From contig QBMB01000032.1 of the NCBI GenBank assembly GCA_003241965.1, positions 411 through 42,144 on the forward strand: a stretch of DNA of 41,734 nucleotides, given 5' to 3'. A model generated the notes under the pieces. It ran no database searches, was not told the origin of the DNA, and worked only from the letters and a program-made list of their open reading frames with translations. This DNA comes from Burkholderiales bacterium. GTDB lineage: Bacteria; Pseudomonadota; Gammaproteobacteria; Burkholderiales; Burkholderiaceae_C. The translations under genes and the position numbers were made by a program. This document shows, piece by piece, positions 32,328 through 39,809 of the stretch (positions are counted from its first letter, which is position 1; the number at the start of each line of letters is the position of its first letter).

Positions 32328-32762
32328 ATGAAGACGCTGAAACAAACACTCGCCTTGATTGCAATCGCCGCAAGCACGCTCACCGGCGCCCATGCCGAAT
32401 CACCAAACGATTACGCGTATCTGATCTTGAGAAGCGACCAGGACGGGCAAAGCGACTGCGTGATGCGCGAAAAGGGACATGCGCGCCTGAAGAACCCGAT
32501 CCTCATTGCGGGCAAGAGCTACAACGAGGACCAGTGCACCGTGGCGATGTCGGCCAAGGACTTCGCCAAGCAATTCCAGATGTGCTCGCTGACTGCAATG
32601 GACACGCAAAATGCCAGCGGTGCCGAGTGCGATTTCAGCACGGCGAACCAAGGGGAGGTGGTCGAATTCACATCGGGCGCGGGCATCTTCAAGATCAGGG
32701 GGGACATGCCCGCTGAGGTGAGATGCGTCTTTGCCTGCAAGCTCCAGTCCGCCAAGAAGTGA
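32328..32762 (+). CDS. Periplasmic hypothetical protein, 144 aa
   Basis: AAGGAAA lies before MKTLKQTLALIAIAASTLTG AHA, a clear signal peptide cleaved near residue 23. The mature part contains about six cysteines (SDCVM, DQCTV, QMCSL, AECDF, VRCVFAC), suggesting disulfide bonds after export. No known family. A weak promoter-like TTGAAT-N16-TACCGT lies about 100 bases upstream. Confidence 0.65.
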   Translation: MKTLKQTLALIAIAASTLTGAHAESPNDYAYLILRSDQDGQSDCVMREKGHARLKNPILIAGKSYNEDQCTVAMSAKDFAKQFQMCSLTAMDTQNASGAECDFSTANQGEVVEFTSGAGIFKIRGDMPAEVRCVFACKLQSAKK

Positions 32763-32769
32763 CAACGCA

Positions 32770-33063
32770 ATGAGCACGAGAAGCAACTTTCTGGATGCTC
32801 GGCGGGCCTCGGTCGGCGCACGCAGACCGGCCGGCGAGGTGCCCGATGCAGTTCCGTGCGGCCACGGGCAGGGAGGCCATACCGCTAGGCAGGCGGGGGG
32901 CGATCCAACGGAGGTGTCCAAATCGAATCCAGCCCCACACACCGGACCCTCCACGCGGGGGGCGGTTGAAGCAGGAGAGGGCGGAGGGCAGGCAAGCTGG
33001 TACCGGGAGTTCGAACAAGCCCTGCAGGTTTGGAATGAGACATTCATTCCAGCGCGCGTGTGA
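32770..33063 (+). CDS. Small hypothetical protein, 97 aa
   Basis: Starts MSTRSNFLDARRASVGAR seven bases after the previous stop. The middle is low-complexity and Gly/Ala/Pro-rich; only the C terminus (ASWYREFEQALQVWNETFIP) looks like a folded or binding segment. No good ribosome site, so translation may depend on the upstream gene. Real but low confidence. Confidence 0.4.
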   Translation: MSTRSNFLDARRASVGARRPAGEVPDAVPCGHGQGGHTARQAGGDPTEVSKSNPAPHTGPSTRGAVEAGEGGGQASWYREFEQALQVWNETFIPARV

Positions 33064-33123
33064 TCAGCCCTCGGTTTTGCTGACCGCATGAGCGCGACCG
33101 TGGTGTGCTCGCCTTGGAGGTGG

Positions 33124-33347
33124 GTGCGCTATCGGCCTGACAACCCCGCGTAGACCGGGCGGCCAGGACAACATTCGCCGACTATCGTTGGTGTCCACAC
33201 GGGACGGGCTTCAGCAGCGTAGTCCCGCCCTGCGTTTGGCCGGCACCTTCGGGAGACCAGCCGGTTGACTGGTCCGCTTCGCTGGCGCGACGGCCCATCT
33301 GCAAACAAAATTCGTCGCGAACAGTGTCCCGCCCAATCACGCGCGGG
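33124..33347 (+). promoter_or_regulatory. Structured leader with motifs shared with the 34.6-34.8 kb leader
   Basis: GTGCGCTATCGG (33124-33135) and CTGGTCCGCTTCGCTGGCGC (33269-33288) recur in the same order upstream of the gene at 34861. Stems: CGGGAC (33200-33205) with GTCCCG (33222-33227), and CCCGC (33328-33332) with GCGGG (33343-33347). The whole 319-base gap before 33383 has no gene. Confidence 0.5.
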
Positions 33348-33382
33348 CCTGCGCCCTCAACCACCTGAATGGAAACCACATC

Positions 33383-34255
33383 ATGAAAGCCAGCTCCACA
33401 ACCAAAGGCGCCCTAAGAAATCTCGACGTTGCACTGACGCGTGACTTCGAATGGGTCTTTAACCGTCAGGGGAGCACTTTCAAGGTCCAGACCGCCCCAC
33501 CCATCGGCAGACTGCAGTGGGATTGCCTGGAGTTCTGGATCACGCGGACAGACCTGCCCGCCTACGCTCAAGTGGCGTATCACGTCTACAACGTCGCTCG
33601 GCGGTTCAATGAAGCGTCGGTAGGGTGGCTGATTGAGCTCCTGATGGATGTGGGGTTCACCACGTGCAAAGAATGCAAGCTGGAGCCAGCCCTCGGCAAG
33701 GGCGCCTGTACGACGAACCATGTGGGCGTGTGCGAGATGTGCCACATCGCCGATCCGCATGACCTGTATTCACAGAGCTATGACACGCTGGTCGAAGAGG
33801 CCAAGACCAAACTGTCCAGTGTCCGAGAGGCCTACGCCAACGGTCATCGCTTCACCTTGCTCATCGAGGGATCGACACACGATAACTGTCCAGAGACATG
33901 CCAGACCTGCCGCGACGGCTTCAGGAATCTGGACAGGCAAGCACGCTACTTGGAAGTGGAGCATCACTTCAAAAAGTACCCCGGGGAAAAGGCCGTTGAA
34001 AAAGTGTTCGAGAAGCACGCTTTCGGTTTTTGCACCGATGTGGACGTGATGGACACCGAACACTGGGTCGAAGACCGGGAAGACAAGCTCAATCACCTGC
34101 AGGCTCTGCGCCGAGACTTCGAAGCGGCCAAGAAGGCGCATGCCGTACTCTTGAACGAAAGCGCGGCCCAAGCACAACGCGCGCTGGCAAGGAACTCCAT
34201 CGCTGCCCGAGCGGCAGGCAAGGGCCCAGGCGGCGCTCAGGGAGCGACCCCTTGA
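33383..34255 (+). CDS. Cysteine-knuckle protein, family member 1
   Basis: 290 residues from MKASSTTKGALRNLDVAL. The midpoint carries two cysteine pairs: TTCKECKLEPALGKGACT, then VGVCEMCHIAD, followed by a further NCPETCQTCRDG near residue 170. Such CxxC pairs usually bind zinc. The arrangement of an N-terminal beta-rich region, a CxxC pair, about 20 residues, a second CxxC and then a charged helical C terminus is repeated in the proteins at 35959 and 38961. Function unknown; a nucleic-acid or protein-binding role is an inference. It overlaps the next gene by four bases. Confidence 0.65.
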   Translation: MKASSTTKGALRNLDVALTRDFEWVFNRQGSTFKVQTAPPIGRLQWDCLEFWITRTDLPAYAQVAYHVYNVARRFNEASVGWLIELLMDVGFTTCKECKLEPALGKGACTTNHVGVCEMCHIADPHDLYSQSYDTLVEEAKTKLSSVREAYANGHRFTLLIEGSTHDNCPETCQTCRDGFRNLDRQARYLEVEHHFKKYPGEKAVEKVFEKHAFGFCTDVDVMDTEHWVEDREDKLNHLQALRRDFEAAKKAHAVLLNESAAQAQRALARNSIAARAAGKGPGGAQGATP

Positions 34256-34533
34256 ACGCCAGAAGCCCAGACCCCGAGCAAGCGCAGGCCCCGTCATCCG
34301 GCGGCTCTTTCGCTGACCTATCGCACAGGACGGGCGCAAGCAACGGGGTCGTCGTCGCAGAACAGGAGCGCCAGCGGCTCCTGATGGCAGAACTGCTGGT
34401 CAGATGCTTGCAGCAGAACCTCATCACCGATGAGGCCTTCCTGAAGAAGACCGAGGTCTTGGACGCACCAGGTGGCCCTGAAACGTTCGCCCGAGCGACA
34501 AGGCCCCCGCCAGCTGGATTGCTCCCCGGCTGA
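34252..34533 (+). CDS. Small hypothetical protein with TTG start, 93 aa
   Basis: TTGA at 34252-34255 joins the start of this gene to the stop of the previous one. The protein begins NARSPDPEQAQAPSSGG after the initiator and contains a helical EQERQRLLMAELLVRCLQQN, LITDEAFLKKTEVLD, with convincing amphipathic character. The frame is open further upstream but only antiparallel to the previous gene's sense. Not recognised; probably a partner of the cysteine-knuckle protein. Confidence 0.5.
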   Translation: MNARSPDPEQAQAPSSGGSFADLSHRTGASNGVVVAEQERQRLLMAELLVRCLQQNLITDEAFLKKTEVLDAPGGPETFARATRPPPAGLLPG

Positions 34534-34629
34534 TCAACCTGGACGGCGACACCGCTTTCCAGTCGCCGCCCGTCAAGCCCCCGACCACGCCATGCCCCGG
34601 CTCGCATAAGCACCTGGGCTGGCTCATCC

Positions 34630-34860
34630 GTGCGCTATCGGGGTCAAACCCACCAGATAGCCGGGGGCCGCACCACGCCTCAAGCCCTAATCTTCAAGGC
34701 TGGTAATTCACTGTTTTGCGTGAGGAATGCCGCACCGCGCGAGGAACTGCCGCGAACGTGCACTCACGACATGGGGCGGCCCGCTCAACTGGTCCGCATC
34801 GCTGGCGCGATTGAAGGAGCACCAAGACAATTCCCACCAGTGAACCAACAGAGCGCAGCA
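34630..34860 (+). promoter_or_regulatory. Leader with motifs shared with the 33.1-33.3 kb leader
   Basis: GTGCGCTATCGG (34630-34641) and CTGGTCCGCATCGCTGGCGC (34789-34808) match the leader of the gene at 33383 in order and approximate spacing (159 versus 145 bases). The gap from 34534 has no gene of its own; the open frame crossing it is the 5' extension of the gene at 34861. Confidence 0.45.
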
Positions 34861-35910
34861 ATGACCCACACGGAAGTAATCACAGAGACCCGATTCGCAC
34901 CCAAAGACAGCGATCGTGGAGCAACCATGCGCGTGTCTCTGCGCTCGCCAGCCCAGCCTTCGTCCATGACATTCGACCGTTTTGCCAGTTCCCAGCTGAA
35001 CACCTCAGCCACCCCGAAAAGCCACATCGAGAGCCCCGCCCGCGCACCCCGCGAGCAGTTTGAGACCAGCAAGATTCCCGGGCTGCTCACGCCCACCGGC
35101 TCCTTCGAGCTGCACCGCTTCCTCATCCTGGCACTTGCCCACAACGCAGCTGAGCGCACCGATGCCCCCGCAACCGGCGCGGCCATCCTCATGCGTGTGG
35201 TCTACCCACCGGTGGCCACCGGCAACGCAGTTGGCGCAGAGCATGCAGACTTCCAGGACAGCGACGCGTCCGTCTCGGGCTGGCCGCCCCTGGACGCAAG
35301 CTTTGATCCGCACGTTGCGGTCCAGATGGTCGACACGGCCGCCACGCTCAGCGCCCCTCATCCCCTCTACGAGACGCTGCTGCGCTGGGCCCCGCTGCCG
35401 CAGGCCTTCGCCGATGGAAGCCACAGCCTGCACGCCATCAACCAGCGCTCCATCGTCCACCTTGCCTTCGCACCCAGCATGCCCGGTGACCCCATCCTCG
35501 TGATGAGCGTCAACGCCGCTGGCCAGTACGCCTCGCACATGCACTTTCGAAGCGAGTGGAAGGTCTGCGAACGCGCTGAAAGCGTGACAGATGCGCTGCG
35601 CAGTGCTCACATGAAGACCGCAGGCCTGCCAACGCCGGCCGATGACCAGGAGCTGCAGGACATGCACGACCAGCTGCGCATCCGTGCGCTGGCCCGGCGC
35701 GCCGCGGCGATCACGATGGAGGAGATCACTGCCGATCAACCCCACATCGCAGCCGACCTGATGGGCAAGAGCCCCCTCACCAACACCGCGCCTTGCTCAA
35801 CAACGCGGGAGATTGAGGAGAGTTTTCCGGGTCTGGTGGTGCTGGTGGCACTGCGCGAGACACAACGCCACTACGCGCGTGTGCGCCACCCGCTGGGGCT
35901 ATGGGACTGA
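34861..35910 (+). CDS. Hypothetical protein, 349 aa
   Basis: The ATG at 34861 (MTHTEVITETRFAPKDSD) is preferred; the frame is open from 34630 but that part carries the shared leader motifs. Soluble, with a Ser/Thr/Ala-rich N terminus, a central hydrophobic FELHRFLILALAHNAAE, and segments such as GDPILVMSVNAAGQYASHMH and PGLVVLVALRETQRHYARV. No known family or catalytic motif seen. It lies between two cysteine-knuckle genes and is probably expressed with the one at 35959, 48 bases downstream. Confidence 0.6.
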   Translation: MTHTEVITETRFAPKDSDRGATMRVSLRSPAQPSSMTFDRFASSQLNTSATPKSHIESPARAPREQFETSKIPGLLTPTGSFELHRFLILALAHNAAERTDAPATGAAILMRVVYPPVATGNAVGAEHADFQDSDASVSGWPPLDASFDPHVAVQMVDTAATLSAPHPLYETLLRWAPLPQAFADGSHSLHAINQRSIVHLAFAPSMPGDPILVMSVNAAGQYASHMHFRSEWKVCERAESVTDALRSAHMKTAGLPTPADDQELQDMHDQLRIRALARRAAAITMEEITADQPHIAADLMGKSPLTNTAPCSTTREIEESFPGLVVLVALRETQRHYARVRHPLGLWD

Positions 35911-35958
35911 CAGATCTGCGCCAGTTGCGCTGAATATTGATCGACAAGGTATTGAGAC

Positions 35959-36929
35959 ATGGAATCTGACAACGCCGCCGCAGCCACCGCAACGGAATAC
36001 GCGCCAGCCTATGTCGTCGAGCACATCCCTCCCAGTCTGGACGCCCGCTTCGCCCCGCAGACGCGCAAGTTCAGCTTCTTTCTGGGCGACCACAGCCTGA
36101 CCGTACAGACCGGCGCCGTGTGCGACCAGGTCAAGGCGGTCTCCCCCAACCTCAGAGCCTGCCTTCACCTGGAGAGCGCATCTCGCGGGCGACTCTTTCT
36201 TGGCGTGGTGACAAGTCCCAGCGTTCACAAGGATCAGGCCACGATTGGTGATCTGCAGGCCTTGGTCGCCTCGGTCCAACTCAGACCGTGCGTGGATTGC
36301 ACCGAGCACTTCCTGATAAACCCGCTCATGCCCAACCGCGCGGTTTGCAGGACGTGTTTTCATTTGCGCAAGACGCGTCTGGCCGGAGACATTCTCATTG
36401 GGCAGCGCGAGCATCTCAGCCGAAGGCGCGCCGATATCCAGAAGGCCTGCGACGACGGCATGACGCATGTCGTGATCCGCAAGAAGGACATGCTCTTGCA
36501 CCTGGAGCGATTTGTGCGGTTGCCGGATGAGGTGCGCAGTCATCTTTGCACGCTTGAGGTGTGCCGGTTCACCTTCGACAAGCCCTATGCCGACGATTTC
36601 GTTGCGCCGTTTGCCACCTACGAAGGTCCCCTGGACCCGCCAGAGCAGGCAGTGGTGATGACCGTGCAGGATTTTCTGGAGCAGACCGTGAAGCGCCAGG
36701 CAGCGGTTCAAAACCTGATGCGCGGAACCAAAGGTCTGAGGGACCGCGCAGGCGTATCGATGATGAAGGAAATCCAGCGTTTGAAGGGCCCGTCCCCCTC
36801 GACCTCGTTTTCGAGATCGACACCGGCTCGGGCCCGACCAAGACGCGTGTCGATATTGAGGCAGCTCGCCGAGCTAGCGAGATGAACAGTCGTATCTCAA
36901 CAGCAAGCCTGTCCAGCAGCAGGCCTTGA
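35959..36929 (+). pseudogene. Cysteine-knuckle protein, family member 2, with a one-base shift near the end
   Basis: The first frame gives 308 residues to 36885: N-terminal FAPQTRKFSFFLGDHSLTVQ, knuckle QLRPCVDCTEHFLINPLM then NRAVCRTCFHLRK, and a helical C-terminal half. The last 40 residues of that frame (GPSPSTSFSRSTPARARP) are basic and unlike a protein end. Adding one G at GGG 36786-36788 continues as GPVPLDLVFEIDTGSGPT, KTRVDIEAARRASEMNSRIS, stopping at 36927-36929, for about 323 residues. The layout matches the proteins at 33383 and 38961. The break may be a sequencing error or true inactivation. Confidence 0.6.
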
Positions 36930-36953
36930 CAACGCAAGGGTGGCTGCTAGCTT
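36926..36953 (+). promoter_or_regulatory. Candidate sigma-70 promoter, twin 1
   Basis: TTGACA (36926-36931), 16 bases, TAGCTT (36948-36953), followed by GGATTGAGG. The same arrangement and flanking bases recur at 38828-38855. It begins inside the stop region of the preceding restored frame and would drive the gene at 37073. Confidence 0.55.
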
Positions 36954-37072
36954 GGATTGAGGGTTGCTCAGTGCCCCCCCACACCGTTTTGAAGGACGGC
37001 TCTGCCGCCTGTCTCAACGCTTCCTGTTGCCCTCCGATGGCAAGAATTCACCAACCAACCTTTCTAGAACAC

Positions 37073-38011
37073 ATGAATCATCTCCAAGCTCTCAAGCGCG
37101 CCGTTCTTGGCGTCCTCCTGATGGCACCCGCCCTGTGCATGGCCTGGGGTGCGATTGCATCCAACCCGGAAACGGGCACACACATCGCAACGGGCCACGC
37201 CAGCGCGGCCGAGGCCGAGCAGGAGGCGATCGAGCGGTGCGAGGAGAAGGGGCTGGCCTGCTCCCTCTTGATCACAGGCAGCAACGCTGGAGCCTTCGTG
37301 GTCTACGTGAGCAAGGGGGGCTACCACGGAGCGTTCGCACGTGACCCTGCCCAGGCAGACAAACTTGCCAAGGCCAACTGCCGCAAGAACAACAAGGTCT
37401 GTGAGATCCGGTCTGCGGCGTGGGACAGGGGCGCCGTCTGGCTCGCCGTGGCCATGAGCGACACCGGATCATGGGTTCGCTACAACAACCCGGACCCCGA
37501 GGCTGTTCAAGAGCAAGCCATGGCCGACTGCCTGAGCAACTCGACTGCACCCAAAACGTGCAAACTGCTGGGCGACGCCGCTCACAAAGGGAGTGTCGCG
37601 ATCGCAACCTCGGACAGCGCCCAACTCAGCTACATCAAAGTCGCTCTCGACCGTGAAACGGCCGCAAGTGGGGCTCTGAAGGGCTGCGCAGCATTGCCCA
37701 GCAAGCCCCTTGACTGCAAGGTGGCCCAGCAATACAGCAATGATGACCCGCTGCCCAGCCCCAAGGCGATGCAAGCACTGGAAGCACAGGCCGAGAAGAA
37801 CCGCGCCGCCGCTATGCGTGTGAAAGCTCCAGCACCTGTAAAAAGCGTTCGCAGCACCGCCAGGACCACCGAGCACTACACCTGCGAGACCAGCTGCACG
37901 AACGCCAGCTGCGTGAGCCGGTTCGACGACGGAACGATCCTGCACTGGACCGCACAGATGAAACACGACGGCTTCAAGTGGGCCCTGGACACCTCGGGCT
38001 GCGGGCGTTGA
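37073..38011 (+). CDS. Secreted DUF4189-like protein
   Basis: 312 residues from MNHLQALKRAVLGVLLMAPA, a signal peptide cleaved near residue 25. The mature part begins WGAIASNPETGTHIATGHA, SAAEAEQEAIERCEEKG, the pattern of the DUF4189 family of exported repeats (Gly-Ala-Ile-Ala start, Ala/Glu helix, paired cysteines). A second, looser copy follows (GAVWLAVAMSDTGSWVRYN, then DCLSN and KTCKLL). The C terminus has a cysteine-rich YTCETSCTNASCVSRFDDG. It likely acts in the periplasm with disulfide bonds; function unknown. Confidence 0.6.
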   Translation: MNHLQALKRAVLGVLLMAPALCMAWGAIASNPETGTHIATGHASAAEAEQEAIERCEEKGLACSLLITGSNAGAFVVYVSKGGYHGAFARDPAQADKLAKANCRKNNKVCEIRSAAWDRGAVWLAVAMSDTGSWVRYNNPDPEAVQEQAMADCLSNSTAPKTCKLLGDAAHKGSVAIATSDSAQLSYIKVALDRETAASGALKGCAALPSKPLDCKVAQQYSNDDPLPSPKAMQALEAQAEKNRAAAMRVKAPAPVKSVRSTARTTEHYTCETSCTNASCVSRFDDGTILHWTAQMKHDGFKWALDTSGCGR

Positions 38012-38079
38012 GCCACCCGGCACCAGAAAGCCCAAAGGGCTTGTTATCCTCGAAGCCTTTGAATCAAAAGGGAAAAACC

Positions 38080-38760
38080 ATGAAACTCCGCTTCCAGTTG
38101 GCCCTCGCGGCGGCAGTCGTTCTCTCGGGTTGCGCCTCGATGTCGCCTGGAGTCCAGAGCAACATCACCGAGTTCCATCGCTTGGGCTCACCCACAGCGC
38201 AGGACACCTACGCAGTACTCCCTTGGCGCAAAGACCTCGAAGGGTCGCTGGAATTCCAGACCTACGCGACGCAGCTCGCCGAGGGCATGCGTGCCAAGGG
38301 CTTCAACGTCGTGCCGGCCGGAAGCCCTGCCAAGTTCGCCGTCTTCCTGGACTACGGCATCGACAGCGGGCGCACCGAGGTTTCCAGCTACTCGATCCCA
38401 CAGTGGGGCGTGACAGGCTACTCCGGCGCCACCACCACCGGCACCGTGAGTTCTTTCGGCGGCACCTCGTACCTCAACGCCCGCACCACGGCCACGCCCA
38501 CCTATGGCGTCACAGGCTATACGCAAGGAACCACCAGCGAGCGTGTGTACCGCCGCTTCGTGAATGTCGACATCGTCGAAGTCGAAGCCGGTGCAACAAC
38601 GCCGAAGAAGGTGTACGAGGGCAAACTGCGCAGCGAAGGCAGTTGTGGCGCCTTGCCCGTGGTAATGCCGGCGCTCCTGACCGCCCTGCTGACCAAGTTT
38701 CCAGGCGAGTCGGGCAAGGCCCGCACCGAGTCCACTACCCTGCCTGCCACCGGCTGCTGA
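38080..38760 (+). CDS. Outer-membrane-type lipoprotein, DUF4136-like
   Basis: 226 residues starting MKLRFQLALAAAVVLSGCAS; the lipobox LSGC shows lipid attachment at the cysteine. The domain that follows (ITEFHRLGSPTAQDTYAVLP, ATQLAEGMRAKGFNVVPAGS, AKFAVFLDYG) fits the DUF4136 style of lipoproteins, then a Gly/Ser/Thr/Tyr-rich loop and a final beta region. GGGAAAAA precedes the start. Predicted envelope protein; function unknown. Confidence 0.7.
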   Translation: MKLRFQLALAAAVVLSGCASMSPGVQSNITEFHRLGSPTAQDTYAVLPWRKDLEGSLEFQTYATQLAEGMRAKGFNVVPAGSPAKFAVFLDYGIDSGRTEVSSYSIPQWGVTGYSGATTTGTVSSFGGTSYLNARTTATPTYGVTGYTQGTTSERVYRRFVNVDIVEVEAGATTPKKVYEGKLRSEGSCGALPVVMPALLTALLTKFPGESGKARTESTTLPATGC

Positions 38761-38827
38761 GCATTCACAAGACCAGCTTGAACCTCTGAGGGGCAGATCG
38801 TTTGGGCGGTTGAGCAGGTAGGCGTCC

Positions 38828-38855
38828 TTGACAGCGAAGAGATGGGTGCTAGTTT
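38828..38855 (+). promoter_or_regulatory. Candidate sigma-70 promoter, twin 2
   Basis: TTGACA (38828-38833), 16 bases, TAGTTT (38850-38855), followed by GGATTGAGG as at 36926-36953. It gives a leader of about 100 bases with a small GGGG-AAA-CCCC stem (38880-38890) before the gene at 38961. Confidence 0.55.
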
Positions 38856-38960
38856 GGATTGAGGAATCAGCATTTGTTGGGGAAACCCCTTCAGTGCCGG
38901 TTTTTCATCCCTTCACCCACCTGAGCACAGCAGTGATCAGGCCAGTCCCAAGGCCCCGTC

Positions 38961-39809
38961 ATGAGCGACAACAGCAGCCCCACGCCATACCCCGGCATCG
39001 AAACGAGCGCCCCTCTGGCGCGCGACTTCACGTTCACCACCCAGCGTGCAGGGGAGACCCTGACGATGCGCGTCGAAGCCGCCTCGTGGGGTTACCCCAA
39101 CTGGGGGCTGCAGATCGGTGTGAGCATCGACGATGGGGGCAAGACCCGCCACAACAGCACCGGTGTCCGCAGGCCCGACTTGCCCTTCGAGCGTGCCACC
39201 GTGGGCGATGCGCTGGCACTGTTCGAGAGCGTGGGCATCGTGCCCTGCCGCACATGCGGCGCGCCAGCGTTTGACCCGGACACCAGCATCACCAACCGCG
39301 CAGGTGAATGTGAAAGTTGCTTTCTGGAGCGCATCGACCGGGACTTCGAACGACAGATGCTGCCCTCGCGCATCCGCGAACTCAAGGCCGAACTTCAGCG
39401 CGCCGTCGATCACAAGGCCAAGGGCTTCACCCACCGGCTGCTGGCCATGATCCACCCCGAAGCGGGGGGTGATGACTACCTCGTGGAGTTTTTCACAAAA
39501 AAAGAGCCCACGCCCGCCGAGATTGAAAAGCTCCTGAAGAAGCGGCGCTCCGCCGTCCTCAACGACTACAGGCTGACCCACCTCGACATCTTGCAGACCA
39601 GCCTGCAGGAAGCGCTGGCCAAGGCCGAAGCCGACAAAGTCACCTTCGCAGCCGAGACAACAGAAGCGCGCAAAGTCGCTGCCAAGGCCGCGCGCGACGC
39701 GAAGAAAGCCATCGGCGCGGCCGCGAAGACGCCGGGCAAGGCCCGCAGCCCCAAAGCAACCGCAAGGGCAGGCAAGCCCCCACAAGGCGATCAGGGGGAC
39801 GCATCGTGA
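38961..39809 (+). CDS. Cysteine-knuckle protein, family member 3
   Basis: 282 residues from MSDNSSPTPYPGIETSAP. A beta-rich N-terminal region (RDFTFTTQRAGETLTMRVEA, WGLQIGVSIDDGG) leads to the knuckle GIVPCRTCGAPAFDPDTS then NRAGECESCFLERID, a helical charged middle, and a Lys/Ala-rich tail (KAARDAKKAIGAAAKTPGKA) suited to nucleic-acid contact. The layout is shared with the genes at 33383 and 35959. GTGA at 39806-39809 overlaps the next start, coupling the two genes. Confidence 0.65.
   Translation: MSDNSSPTPYPGIETSAPLARDFTFTTQRAGETLTMRVEAASWGYPNWGLQIGVSIDDGGKTRHNSTGVRRPDLPFERATVGDALALFESVGIVPCRTCGAPAFDPDTSITNRAGECESCFLERIDRDFERQMLPSRIRELKAELQRAVDHKAKGFTHRLLAMIHPEAGGDDYLVEFFTKKEPTPAEIEKLLKKRRSAVLNDYRLTHLDILQTSLQEALAKAEADKVTFAAETTEARKVAAKAARDAKKAIGAAAKTPGKARSPKATARAGKPPQGDQGDAS

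Noticed and set aside
38961-39809. Classical zinc-finger transcription factor
   Set aside because: Only paired CxxC knuckles are visible, without a recognised DNA-binding domain, so no regulatory function is claimed.
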